Under the pieces are notes generated by a model, which was not told the origin of the DNA, ran no database searches, and was given only the letters and a program-made list of their open reading frames with translations. Position numbers and translations under genes: made by a program. Shown here in pieces: positions 9,709 through 18,655 of a DNA stretch of 64,000 nt. Positions within the stretch are counted from its first letter, which is position 1; each line of letters opens with the position of its first letter. Source of the stretch: Thauera aromatica K172 (lineage in GTDB: Bacteria > Pseudomonadota > Gammaproteobacteria > Burkholderiales > Rhodocyclaceae); contig NZ_CP028339.1 of assembly GCF_003030465.1 (NCBI RefSeq), forward strand, positions 2,984,041 to 3,048,040, written 5' to 3'.

Positions 9709-9733
9709 CGCCGTTCGCCCGAGGCGCGAACCT

Positions 9734-10063
9734 TCAGATCATGTCGTTATCTTCATCGAGGAGCGACAACCCGATCCTGACCGAAGCCCGGGCGCTTTTC
9801 CTCTCCTCAAGCTTCATCCGCGCGGCAGCGGGGAGATCCGTGAATCGGATCACCCCCCGGTCCACAAGCAGCTCGATCAGATCCTCGAGCACGCGCGAAA
9901 GGGTCAGGTCGGACTCGAACAGTTCACTCTTCGAGTCACGCAGAATCTTTTCGAACAACTCCCGTTCCGCACCATTGCCGGCGCCCAACTCCCAGCCCGA
10001 GCCATCATCTTCAAGGCTGACCGCGATCAGCCGGCCTTCCGCATCGCGTTTTACATAGACCAT
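9734..10063 (-). CDS. Small conserved hypothetical protein, often labelled tryptophan-synthase-beta-like
   Basis: A 109-residue soluble protein. It opens MVYVKRDAEGRLIAVS and has the block LSRVLEDLIELLVDRGVIRF followed by TDLPAAARMKLEERK and a DEDND tail. Proteins with this pattern are widespread in betaproteobacteria and are often mislabelled as tryptophan synthase beta-like; nothing enzymatic can be seen. An upstream in-frame ATG at 10123 would add 20 residues, and no strong ribosome site decides between the starts. It lies downstream of the adhesin gene beyond a strong hairpin, so it probably has its own expression. Confidence 0.7.
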   Translation of the reverse strand: MVYVKRDAEGRLIAVSLEDDGSGWELGAGNGAERELFEKILRDSKSELFESDLTLSRVLEDLIELLVDRGVIRFTDLPAAARMKLEERKSARASVRIGLSLLDEDNDMI

Positions 10064-10124
10064 ACGATTGTTCCAAAGGGCGCAGCGGAAACGTTCCCCA
10101 CGGGGCGGAAACACGCCATACAAC

Positions 10125-10158
10125 GGCAGGAGGAAGCCGGCATCGGCTTCCTCCTGCC
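10125..10158 (-). terminator. Strong hairpin after the adhesin gene
   Basis: GGCAGGAGGAAGCCG (10125-10139) pairs exactly with the mirror arm at 10144-10158 around a GCAT loop. It begins 29 bp after the adhesin stop on the minus strand. The 15-bp perfect stem is followed by only a weak T-rich stretch, so this is a probable terminator or mRNA 3'-end stabiliser. Confidence 0.65.
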
Positions 10159-10187
10159 AGGCCGGATGCGGTATCCCGGCATCGAGA

Positions 10188-13100
10188 TCAGCTCTTCAAC
10201 TGCCCGTCGGCAATCATCCGGTTGAGAATATCCGCTTCCGTCCATCCGGCATCCAGTTCGAGGGCACTGGCCAGTTCGGCCGTACTGGCGTAGTTCTCGA
10301 ACACGATCGCCTGCGTGGTTTCGAAAGTTCCACCCCCATCGTGGTCGACCAGCAAGGCCAGCTTGCCTTCCATGGAACCGAAGCTCAGGTAGGACGAGAG
10401 CGAATCCCCCGCATCATCGGGCAGGAGATCCCGCAGGTCGAGGACATCGCCGTCTTCCACATCGAAATCGACTCTGTCGATCGCGGGCGAATCCGCCGTT
10501 CCCTGATCACCAAGGCTCCACACAAAGACGTCACTGTCCGCACTGGCATCGGGCTCGGGTTCGGCACCTCCGAACATGGCGTTACCGACGATCCCGCCTT
10601 CAGGATCCGGCTGATTCTGGAAAGTCAGGACGATATCGCCATCGACCTCGTCGCCATCGGCATCCACGGCCGTGAAGTCCAGCGTCACCAGTTGCGGGGG
10701 CGCATCTTCCAGCACGTAGGTTTCGAGCCCCTGAATCTTCACCTTGCCATCCGACATGGCCACTTCCAGGGTATCGAAATACTTGCCCGACTCCGCGGTG
10801 ACGACCATATACGTCGTGCCGCCGATCGTTTCAATCGAATATCCATCGACATGAGATGTGCCGTCCTGGTACATCCCGGTTACCTGGAAGCTGTCTCCCG
10901 CCCCGTACTGGAACAGCTCGAAGCGTACTGCATACGCCAGATTGGCTTCGCCGTCACTCCCGGCCGCATCGAAGTCGAAGACAAACCGTTCGCCATCGTC
11001 GAACTCGTTGTTCTGAATTCCAATCCCGGCACCGCTCGGATTCACGTCGGCCAATGCACCGTCCTTGTAGCCGGTGATCGAAACCACCAGATCCTTGCTC
11101 GCGTCGAGCACATTCGTCAGCGACCCGTCGTCATACCAGTAATAGGTCGATTTCGGCCCGCCTCCCGAGCTGACCGTGGCGTCGTCCAGATTGAGGGAGC
11201 TCAAATCGAGCGGTGCCAGGCTGTTGAACGAATAAGTTCCATCCGCATTCGCCCTGACGGTGAAAACCGGCTCTCCTTCCGTCGTCTCGGCAACAAGCAG
11301 GGTCTGCCCGTCTTCATAACTGAAGACGACGGCCCGCCCGCCCGATGTCAGGCCCAAACCGTTGAGCGTACTCAGGGATGCAGTCCATTGCGCCCCCGAA
11401 GCACCGCCTGTATCGGCACCGATGAAAGCCAGTTGCCCATCAAAGCTCACCGGCGGAATATTGAGAACCACGGCATCGGTTCCGGCCTCGAGCGGGCTGT
11501 CATCCTCGACCGTGATCGTAAGTGCCGCCGTCTGTGCGGAATTGGCGCCATCGGACAGCCTGACGTCGATATCGAAGCTCAAATCGTCCTCGACATTCAC
11601 TCCCAAGTGCTCGAGCGGTTTCAGCAGCTCGACGCTATACGCGATGGTGGGGCTGTTGGTGTCGACGGCTTGGATTCCGTCATTCAGGACGATCCGGATC
11701 AGATCCTCCCCGCCACCGCTCTGGCCTACGACGATGGCCTCGTTGCCGCCTTCATGACTCCAGACGATGGCCGTGTTCCCGAGCGAACCGGGCAACCCGT
11801 CGGTGAGCAACGCCACCGTCAAGGCAGCTGCACCGTTGCTCGAATAATCGATCGACCCGCTCCGGACGGCCAGGTTGGTCGTATCGTCCATCCCTACCAA
11901 GTCTGCCAAACCGCCGGGCAAACCCTCTTCGGACACTGCAAGTGCGCTTGGATTGATCGTCGGGACCACGTCGTTGTCGAGGATCGTCGCCGTCGCCGTA
12001 TCGCTGTAAGTGTCGCCCAGACTCGAGAGCGTCCCCGTCAGGGTGAAGGTCTCGTTGTTCTCGGTCACCGAGAACACCGCCGCCTGGCCTTCGGTCACCA
12101 CCACGCCTTGCGTCCCAACCCCCGCAACTTCGATATCGGGCACGTCGTTGTCGATGATTTCCGATTCGGCGGGCAATTCGCTTGCGCCGAGGTTCTCGAA
12201 AATCGACTGCGCATCCACAACTTCAGAAATGACCGCGATCAAGGGCTCGATCGGCTCATTGACCGAGTCATTGACGGCATTGACCTGGAAGACGGTCTGG
12301 CTCGTCCCCCCCAGGATGGTCACCGTCGTCGGCAACGGCGCGGCATCGGTCGGATTGGCTGCCGGCCCGCTCCAGGTGAGCTGCACATCCACATTGCCGC
12401 CTTCGGGGACCGTCACCGGATTGCCGGCCTGGTCGACCAGGCGGACCGTATAGGTCAGAACCTCTCCTTCGCCCACGGAAGACAGGTTGACGCTGATGAC
12501 GGCAAACACCGGATCATTGTCATCGACGATGTTCGCCGAAGACGACTGCGCCGCATCGAGCTCATCATAGCCGCCGCCCGACGCACCGACGACGGAAATG
12601 GGAAGGGTGTCCGTGCCCTGGATGAAAAGATCGTCGGGCCGGGTTTCGAGTACGGCCACTCCCGTGGTCTGGCCGACCGGAATGGTGATGACCAGGCCGT
12701 TGCTCAGGCTCAGGACCAGATCCGAGCCCGCCGGCGCGACATCGACCGTGGCGAGGACGCCGATCGGCGTGCCTTCGATGACATCGTTGCCATCGACGAA
12801 GATGAAGTTGCCGTCGGGCCCGAGCAGGGGCTGGCCATTGTCATCGAGCAGGACGTAATTCAGCGAAACGGTTCCGGTGACCGTCTCCACCGCATCGCCC
12901 GGCTCCGGCACCAGCCCGCTCTGCGGTTCGAAGCTGTAGTCGTAATCGACCCCGGTGGTTTCCTCGGCGATCCGCAACAGGCGCACGAAGCTGCTGCCTT
13001 CTGCATCGGCGCCGCCGGCCAGGCCAGCCGCGGGCGCTTCGAGAAGCTCGTCGATATTTTCACCCGTCTCGAGCGCTTGCAGAACTTCGTCGACGGTGCC

Positions 13101-13358
13101 GGCGGAAACGGCGCTTTCCTGCGCGCCTGGCGCGCCCTCGTCGAGCATCTCGAGCCCGAGGCCGACGACCTGGCTCTCGACCACCATCAACGTGGAACCA
13201 TCGGCCATCGCCAGTTCCACCTGCCCGCCGGCAGAGGTGATGACGGTTTCACCTTCGAGCAGTGCATCCCCCGGTTTGATCGAACGGGTATTGCCCTGCG
13301 CGTCGCGTACGAACGCTTCGCCGATGACCGATACGACAGTCGCGATGACCTGAGCCAT
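10188..13358 (-). CDS. LapA-like retention-module adhesin secreted by type I secretion (compact, 1056 aa)
   Basis: The N-terminus (MAQVIATVVSVIGEAFVRDA) is the retention module that plugs the secretion channel. PAAG at residues 109-112 is the double-alanine site cut by LapG. Next come Calx-beta/Ig-like segments ending in acidic ATILDNDV-type turns and a T1SS-143-like repeat region (VEDDSPLEAG). The C-terminal secretion target resembles the VC_A0849 class: DVFVWSLGDQGT, then DVLDLRDLLPDD, then ILNRMIADGQLKS. The protein is acidic and nearly Cys-free, as expected for a calcium-rich adhesin. At 1056 residues it is much shorter than classical LapA proteins (several thousand). The start at 13358 has AGGGAG upstream. 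It heads the minus-strand block containing its own exporter genes upstream. Confidence 0.9.
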   Translation of the reverse strand: MAQVIATVVSVIGEAFVRDAQGNTRSIKPGDALLEGETVITSAGGQVELAMADGSTLMVVESQVVGLGLEMLDEGAPGAQESAVSAGTVDEVLQALETGENIDELLEAPAAGLAGGADAEGSSFVRLLRIAEETTGVDYDYSFEPQSGLVPEPGDAVETVTGTVSLNYVLLDDNGQPLLGPDGNFIFVDGNDVIEGTPIGVLATVDVAPAGSDLVLSLSNGLVITIPVGQTTGVAVLETRPDDLFIQGTDTLPISVVGASGGGYDELDAAQSSSANIVDDNDPVFAVISVNLSSVGEGEVLTYTVRLVDQAGNPVTVPEGGNVDVQLTWSGPAANPTDAAPLPTTVTILGGTSQTVFQVNAVNDSVNEPIEPLIAVISEVVDAQSIFENLGASELPAESEIIDNDVPDIEVAGVGTQGVVVTEGQAAVFSVTENNETFTLTGTLSSLGDTYSDTATATILDNDVVPTINPSALAVSEEGLPGGLADLVGMDDTTNLAVRSGSIDYSSNGAAALTVALLTDGLPGSLGNTAIVWSHEGGNEAIVVGQSGGGEDLIRIVLNDGIQAVDTNSPTIAYSVELLKPLEHLGVNVEDDLSFDIDVRLSDGANSAQTAALTITVEDDSPLEAGTDAVVLNIPPVSFDGQLAFIGADTGGASGAQWTASLSTLNGLGLTSGGRAVVFSYEDGQTLLVAETTEGEPVFTVRANADGTYSFNSLAPLDLSSLNLDDATVSSGGGPKSTYYWYDDGSLTNVLDASKDLVVSITGYKDGALADVNPSGAGIGIQNNEFDDGERFVFDFDAAGSDGEANLAYAVRFELFQYGAGDSFQVTGMYQDGTSHVDGYSIETIGGTTYMVVTAESGKYFDTLEVAMSDGKVKIQGLETYVLEDAPPQLVTLDFTAVDADGDEVDGDIVLTFQNQPDPEGGIVGNAMFGGAEPEPDASADSDVFVWSLGDQGTADSPAIDRVDFDVEDGDVLDLRDLLPDDAGDSLSSYLSFGSMEGKLALLVDHDGGGTFETTQAIVFENYASTAELASALELDAGWTEADILNRMIADGQLKS

Positions 13359-13518
13359 GATGAAACTCCCTTGAACGAGACCGGGCCGGAGCGCGCGAAA
13401 CTTCACCCCCGACAGCGATCGTGGTGGTTATCCGTGTTTCCACTCTACTGGCGCCGGCCATGGCCGCCTATTGGACCGGTGGACAACCCGGGCGCACAGG
13501 CGACCCCGTGGCCGGCGG

Positions 13519-14148
13519 CTAGACCTCGGCGGCAGTCCGATGCGTTTTGCCGTAGCGCAGCACGAGCTGCAGCCGGTCGCGCACGGCCAGCTTGTCGAAC
13601 ACCGCGGAAAGATGGGCCTTCACCGTGCGCTCGGTGATGTCGAGCTCGCGGGCGATTTCCTTGTTGCTCCACCCCGCAGCGACGAGGCGGGCGACCTCCG
13701 CCTCGCGCCCGGACAAGCGCGCCTCCAGCCCCCCGCCATCGGCTTCCGCCTCCTTCCCCAGACGCGGCCGCAGCGACCGCACGAGGCGCTCCAGCAACTC
13801 GGCGCCGACCCACAGCCCGCCATGACGAAGGACTTCGCCCACTTCCCGCAGGAGGGGCGGCGCCGCCAGCGCATGGCAATAGCCGCGGGCCCCCAGGCCC
13901 AGCGCGGTGAGGCCCTCGCGCGGATCCGGCTGCAGCGAGAGCAGGACCAGCGCGCAGCGCGGAAACGCCCGTCGCAACTGGGCGAGCTCCCCGCGCCAGT
14001 TCGGGAACTCCGCCGCCAGCCAGATCACATCGCCGTTTGCCGGCCCGGAGAGGAGGCTGCGCTCGCTGAAGAACCGCGCCTCGGGAAACGCCTCTCGCCA
14101 CCGCTGCGTCGGCATCGAGGGCGGCGCCAGAAAGAAATCTTTCGTCAT
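13519..14148 (-). CDS. LuxR/NarL-type regulator with a degenerate receiver domain
   Basis: A 209-residue protein with a C-terminal NarL/LuxR helix-turn-helix (LSGREAEVARLVAAGWSNKE followed by ITERTVKAHLSAVFDKLAV). The N-terminal half has the length of a receiver domain, but the strand that should end in the phosphorylated Asp reads DVIWLAAEF, so phosphorylation is unlikely. Its ATG overlaps the stop of the adaptor gene as ATGA (14145-14148), placing it as the third gene of the exporter operon. An expected target is the adhesin gene 160 bp downstream, but no binding site was identified. Confidence 0.82.
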   Translation of the reverse strand: MTKDFFLAPPSMPTQRWREAFPEARFFSERSLLSGPANGDVIWLAAEFPNWRGELAQLRRAFPRCALVLLSLQPDPREGLTALGLGARGYCHALAAPPLLREVGEVLRHGGLWVGAELLERLVRSLRPRLGKEAEADGGGLEARLSGREAEVARLVAAGWSNKEIARELDITERTVKAHLSAVFDKLAVRDRLQLVLRYGKTHRTAAEV

Positions 14149-15563
14149 CGTTCGCTCATTGCGTTGGCTTTCGCCCGCAGGACGGGCTTCAGCAGGTAGG
14201 AAAGGATGGTCTTCTTGCCGGTGAGGATGTCCACCTCGGCGACCATGCCCGGGATCACGGGGAGTCCGTCCCCCAGGCTGGGGGCCAGCGTCCGCACCCG
14301 GACGACATAGAAGGCGTTGCCTTTCTCGTCGGTCACGGTGTCGGCGCTGATCAATTCCAGCACGGCGTCAAGCCCGCCGTAGATGGCGAAATCGTAGGCG
14401 GTGAATTTCACCACGGCCGGCTGTCCCGGGCGCAGGAAGCCGATGTCCTTGGGCGCGACCTTCGCCTCGAGGATGAGGGCGTCGTCGAGCGGCACGATCT
14501 CGACCACTTCCTTGCCCGGCTGCACCACCGCCCCGACCGTATTGACCAGCAGGCGGGAGATCGTGCCGCGCACCGGGGCCCGCAGTTCGGCGTGCTTGAC
14601 CCGGTCCTGGAGCGCGCGGCTGCCCTCGGTCAGGCTGGCGAGCTTGCCCAGCGTTTCGGAAAGCTGGGTGCGCCACTGGTTGCGGGCGTTGAGTTCGACT
14701 TCCTGGATTTTCTGCGTCGCTTCCGCGATCGCCGCCTGGACGCGGGCGATATGCGCCGCAGCCTGGTCGCGCTCGCCGCGGAAGCGGCTCACTTCGCGCT
14801 CCAGGCGGATCAGGTCGACTTCGGAGACCGCGCCGGAGCTGAGCAGCGGCCGGGTCACGCCCAGTTCCTGCTGGACCAGCCCGAGCGCCCGCGCGGCCTG
14901 ATCACGGCGGGAAACCGCCTCGTTCAGCTCCTGGCGGCGCTGCGACAATTGCTCCTGGGCGATCGCGATCTGCGAGGCGACCTCGGCCTGGCTCGACAGG
15001 TACAGGCTGCGCTCGTGGGCGACAATCTCCGGAGCTTCGGCGGCGAGGTCGTCCGGCGCGACGAATCCGCTGTTCTGGGTCAGCGCGGTCAGTCGCGAAG
15101 CTCTCGCCTGCAGGGTCAGATACTGGGCACGGTTTTCGCGCAGGGAGGACACGAAACGGGTGGGATCGACCCGCAGCAGCAGTTCCCCCGCCTCGACCAC
15201 CTGTCCTTCCTGGACCAGGATGTCCTCGACCACGCCGCCATCGACCGACTGCACCACCTGCAGCTGCTGCGACGGAATGACCTTGCCCGCGCCACGGGTG
15301 ACTTCGTCGACTTCGGCAATCCCCGCCCACACCAGCAGCACGCCGAACACCACGACGACGAGCACGAGCAGGCTGCGCGCACGCACGGGTTCTTCCTGCA
15401 GGCGGGCCCAGTCGGCATCGGCTGCCCAATTGATGTCCTCGCTCCCGGAAGCGGGGCGCAGGCGCGCGAACAGCCGCTCGGACACCGGCTTGCCGATCTG
15501 GCCGAGGCGCCCGGACGCTTCGCCGATGCCTTCGAAGATCTGTTGCTGGGAAGATTTTTCCAT
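14145..15563 (-). CDS. HlyD-family periplasmic adaptor of type I secretion (LapC-like)
   Basis: A 472-residue membrane-fusion protein. One transmembrane helix near residue 65-85 (LLVLVVVVFGVLLVWAGIAE) is followed by a lipoyl-like half (VIPSQQLQVVQSVDGGVVED), a long coiled-coil hairpin rich in Gln/Glu/Arg, and the second lipoyl and beta-barrel part (APVRGTISRLLVNTVGAVVQ). It links the inner-membrane ATPase to the TolC-like pore. The ATG at 15563 overlaps the ATPase stop (TGATG) and follows GAGG; a GTG one codon earlier is an alternative. Operon order ATPase, adaptor, LuxR. Confidence 0.93.
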   Translation of the reverse strand: MEKSSQQQIFEGIGEASGRLGQIGKPVSERLFARLRPASGSEDINWAADADWARLQEEPVRARSLLVLVVVVFGVLLVWAGIAEVDEVTRGAGKVIPSQQLQVVQSVDGGVVEDILVQEGQVVEAGELLLRVDPTRFVSSLRENRAQYLTLQARASRLTALTQNSGFVAPDDLAAEAPEIVAHERSLYLSSQAEVASQIAIAQEQLSQRRQELNEAVSRRDQAARALGLVQQELGVTRPLLSSGAVSEVDLIRLEREVSRFRGERDQAAAHIARVQAAIAEATQKIQEVELNARNQWRTQLSETLGKLASLTEGSRALQDRVKHAELRAPVRGTISRLLVNTVGAVVQPGKEVVEIVPLDDALILEAKVAPKDIGFLRPGQPAVVKFTAYDFAIYGGLDAVLELISADTVTDEKGNAFYVVRVRTLAPSLGDGLPVIPGMVAEVDILTGKKTILSYLLKPVLRAKANAMSER

Positions 15564-17764
15564 CACGCGCCTCGCCCGACCCGGCCCTGGCGAAGCGCGT
15601 CGACGACATGCGCCTTGGGCCCGTCGGCGACGATCCTGCCACCATCGACGACGATGATCCGGTCGACCAGTTCGAGCAGGGAAGTCCGGTGGGTGATCAC
15701 GATCATGGTCTTGCCCTTGGCGAAGCTGCGCAGGCGGTGCTTGACGTTCTCCTCGGTGGAGCGGTCCATCGACGAAGTCGGCTCGTCGAACAGCAGCACC
15801 GGCGGATCGTTGATCAGCGCCCGCGCCAACGCCACCGCCTGGCGCTGGCCGCCCGAGAGCAGGCTGCCGCGCTCGCCGACCTGCAGATCGAAGCCCTGCG
15901 GGTGCGTATTGACCAGGTCGAGGAGGCCGGCGATGCGTGCGGCCTTGAGGACGTCCTCGTCCTCGACCGCCGCCGCCCCGAGGACGAGGTTGTCGCGCAA
16001 GCTGCCGTAGAACAGCATCGGGTCCTGGGCGACATAGCCGATATTGCGCCGCAGCTCCGCCGGGTCGAGCTGCCTCAGGTCGATGCCATCGACCAGCACC
16101 GCCCCGGAAGTGGGCCGGTACAGCCCGAGGATGAGCTTTTCGAGCGTCGTCTTGCCCGATCCGACCCGACCGAGGATGGCGACGTGTTCGCCCGGCTGGA
16201 TGCGCAGAGACACGTTGCGCAGCACGCTCGCCGACTGCCCCGGATAGGTGAAGCCGACGTCGCGGAATTCGATCCCGCCGCGCAGCGTCTTGCGGCTGAT
16301 GAAGGCGGCTTCGTCCGGACGCTCGACCTCCTGCGCCATCAGGCCTTCGAGCGCACTCAGCGAGGTCGACGCGTTGTGGTAATGCACCAGCAGGCTGGCG
16401 ACCTGGCTGATCGGCGCCATCGCCCTCGACGACAGCAGATAGCAGGCGATCAAGCCGCCCATCGAGAGCTCGCCGTCACCGATCAGATAGATCCCCATCA
16501 CGATCACCGCCACACTCACGCTGTGCTGCACCCACAGCGAAGCATTGGTCGCCGATGCCGACAGCAGGCGCAGTTTCGAGCCGACCCCCGCCAGCAGCGC
16601 CGCGGTCTGTTCCCAGCGCCGCTGGATCACCCCTTCCGCCCCCAGCGTCTTGATCGCCTCGATCCCGACCAGCCCCTCGACCAGGGTCGCATTGCGCTGC
16701 GCCCCGGCACGGTAGATGGTTTCGGACAGCTCGCGCATCTTGCCCTGCACCGCCACCGCGTAGAGCAACAGGGCGGCGATGCCCACCACGAACGGCAGCA
16801 GCAAGGGCCAGGCGATCCAGCCCACCACGGCGAGGAAGAGCAGCGCAAAAGGCAGGTCGATGAAGGCGATCACCGTCGCCGAGCTGATGAAGTCGCGCAC
16901 CGACTCGAAGGCACGCAGATTGGCGGCGAAGGAGCCGACCGAAGACGGGCGGGTCTCCATCCGCATTCCCAGCACCCGCTCCATGATCACGGCCGACAGC
17001 TTGACATCGGCACGGTTGCCGGCGAGGTCGATGAAATACCCCCGCATCGTCCGCAGGACGAACTCGGCCACGAGCACGACGAACACGCCCGCGGCGAGCA
17101 CCCACAGCGTCTCGATGGCGCGGTTCGGCACCACACGGTCATACACGTTCATGACGAACAGGGGCATCGCGACGGCGAACAGGTTGATCGCGAACGCCGC
17201 CAGCAGGACATCCCGGTAGAGCGAACGGTTCTCCGCGACCACGCTCCAGAACCAGTGCCCGTGGCGGGAAGCGCGCACCTGCGGCGTGCGCGCATCGAAG
17301 CGGAACCGGGGCCGCAGGTAGATCGCCCGCCCGAGATAGCGCCGCGCAAGTTCCGCCGCCGGCATGTCGACGGCCGCGTCACCCAGTTCGGGGAACACCA
17401 CCCGGGCGACGGCCCGGTCCTCCCGCCAGCCGACGAGAATGCAGGCCTCGTTGCCGTCGAGGAGCAGGATCGCCGGCAACAAGGCGTCGTTCAGACGCTC
17501 CAGGGGATGCTGCACGATCCGGCTCGACAGGCCGGCGCGCCGCGCAGCGCGCGAAAGCAGCGCGGGTGTGAGCCCGCCGCCGGCAAGCGGCAAGCCGGCG
17601 AGCGCGGCATCCCGCGTCAGGCTTGCGCCATGCGCGCGCGCCACCAGGATCAGACATTCGAGCAGGCTGTCGCTGTCGCCATCGCCGGCCGCCGCCACGG
17701 AAGGCCCGGCGGCGGTGACGGCCTCCCTCTCCACTTCAGGAATCAAGGCATCCACTCTGTCCAC
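15563..17764 (-). CDS. Type I secretion ABC transporter/permease (LapB-like)
   Basis: A 733-residue inner-membrane exporter. Residues about 30-150 form a C39-like domain without a convincing catalytic Cys-His pair, as in LapB-type transporters that carry adhesins. Six membrane helices span about 180-465. The nucleotide-binding domain has Walker A GRVGSGKTT (532-540), signature LSGGQRQ (636-642) and Walker B VLLFDEP (656-662). It powers export of the retention-module adhesin. The start is GTG at 17764. It is the first gene of the exporter operon; a Zur-like palindrome lies about 100 bp upstream. Confidence 0.92.
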   Translation of the reverse strand: MDRVDALIPEVEREAVTAAGPSVAAAGDGDSDSLLECLILVARAHGASLTRDAALAGLPLAGGGLTPALLSRAARRAGLSSRIVQHPLERLNDALLPAILLLDGNEACILVGWREDRAVARVVFPELGDAAVDMPAAELARRYLGRAIYLRPRFRFDARTPQVRASRHGHWFWSVVAENRSLYRDVLLAAFAINLFAVAMPLFVMNVYDRVVPNRAIETLWVLAAGVFVVLVAEFVLRTMRGYFIDLAGNRADVKLSAVIMERVLGMRMETRPSSVGSFAANLRAFESVRDFISSATVIAFIDLPFALLFLAVVGWIAWPLLLPFVVGIAALLLYAVAVQGKMRELSETIYRAGAQRNATLVEGLVGIEAIKTLGAEGVIQRRWEQTAALLAGVGSKLRLLSASATNASLWVQHSVSVAVIVMGIYLIGDGELSMGGLIACYLLSSRAMAPISQVASLLVHYHNASTSLSALEGLMAQEVERPDEAAFISRKTLRGGIEFRDVGFTYPGQSASVLRNVSLRIQPGEHVAILGRVGSGKTTLEKLILGLYRPTSGAVLVDGIDLRQLDPAELRRNIGYVAQDPMLFYGSLRDNLVLGAAAVEDEDVLKAARIAGLLDLVNTHPQGFDLQVGERGSLLSGGQRQAVALARALINDPPVLLFDEPTSSMDRSTEENVKHRLRSFAKGKTMIVITHRTSLLELVDRIIVVDGGRIVADGPKAHVVDALRQGRVGRGA

Positions 17765-17862
17765 TGATGCACTCCGATGTCGAGACCGACACGACCGCCC
17801 CCGCTTCCGCGAAGTCCGCGCTCACAGGGCAACCACCGCGCCCGGCTTCATCATGCAACGAA

Positions 17863-17879
17863 ATGCAACATTGCGCCAT
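17863..17879. promoter_or_regulatory. Zur-box-like sequence upstream of the exporter operon
   Basis: ATGCAACATTGCGCCAT matches 14 of 17 positions of the reverse complement of the palindrome at 20894-20910, which lies upstream of zur. It lies 99 bp upstream of the type I exporter ATPase start and about 150 bp beyond the end of the DUF3299 gene. One half-site is degenerate, so this may be a weak site or chance. Confidence 0.35.
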
Positions 17880-18024
17880 GTCTGCCGGCAGCGACACGCG
17901 GCGCGCGGATTTCCTCCATCTTCCCCCCGGCGACCGGCTTCGGCAGCCGGCTTCGATGCTGCAGCGTGACGCCGTTCACAGCCCGCCTGCGCACGGATCG
18001 ACACCCTGCGCCCACCGGACACGC

Positions 18025-18642
18025 TCAGCGCGGCAACGGCTCCTTGTACTCCTCGACGGCGACGGCGCGCAGCTGGTAGCCGGCACGCCCCATCTCGGAA
18101 TCGACCCGCCCGATCGCCATCACCCCATTGACCCACACCGGCATCATGTTCCAGTCGGCCGGCAGCGGTTTGGCGGGGACTACGTGGATGAGCTGGTTCG
18201 CCGGCGGCGGCGGCACGTGCACGCAGGCGCCGAAATAGGGCACGAGAAGGAATTCGCGGATCGCACCGCCGTCGCCCTCGAGCGCCACGACGAAACCCGG
18301 GATGCGGACCCGCGCCCCGCTCAGGCGCTCGACCACCGGCGCCCGGTCCCATTCCTCGCGCATGCGCCGCATCGCTTCGGAGGCGCGCGGGTCGTTGTCC
18401 TCGAGAGTGTCGAGGTCGAGTTCGGCAAGGAAGCGCTCCGGGTTCCAGTCCGCCGGGATCAGGTCGTCCCAGCTGATCTCGCGGTAGGCGGCGGCCTTGC
18501 CAGACTTCGCCGGTGACGCCAGACGGTCGCCAACGCGGTAGTCGCCGCCAGCGGTCTGCGCCGCGGCCGGCAACGGCGCAGCGCTCAGCAGCACGGCGGC
18601 GATAGCGCCGAAAACGGCGCGCAGGACTTTCCCTTCGATCAT
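18025..18642 (-). CDS. DUF3299 periplasmic protein of a zinc-responsive operon (PA4066-like)
   Basis: A 205-residue protein with a signal peptide (VFGAIAAVLLSAAPLPAAAQ) and a DUF3299 core: YREISWDDLIPADWNPE, VRIPGFVVALEGD, EFLLVPYFGACVHVPPPPAN, VWVNGVMAIGR. The Cys-His pair in GACVHVPPPP is a family hallmark and may bind metal. In Pseudomonas aeruginosa the homologous gene sits last in a Zur-controlled operon with an ABC transporter and a DUF2796 zinc-binding protein. The same order appears here, reading stub-ATPase-permease-DUF3299. The exact role is unknown. Confidence 0.82.
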   Translation of the reverse strand: MIEGKVLRAVFGAIAAVLLSAAPLPAAAQTAGGDYRVGDRLASPAKSGKAAAYREISWDDLIPADWNPERFLAELDLDTLEDNDPRASEAMRRMREEWDRAPVVERLSGARVRIPGFVVALEGDGGAIREFLLVPYFGACVHVPPPPANQLIHVVPAKPLPADWNMMPVWVNGVMAIGRVDSEMGRAGYQLRAVAVEEYKEPLPR

Positions 18643-18655
18643 TGTCCTCGTTCTC

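Noticed and set aside
10068-13637. Plus-strand open frame of nearly 1190 codons across the adhesin region
   Set aside because: The minus strand encodes a clear retention module, cleavage motif and type I target; the plus frame has no recognisable content.
15608-17767. Plus-strand frame opposite the type I ATPase
   Set aside because: The minus strand has all ABC motifs; this frame is a compositional shadow.
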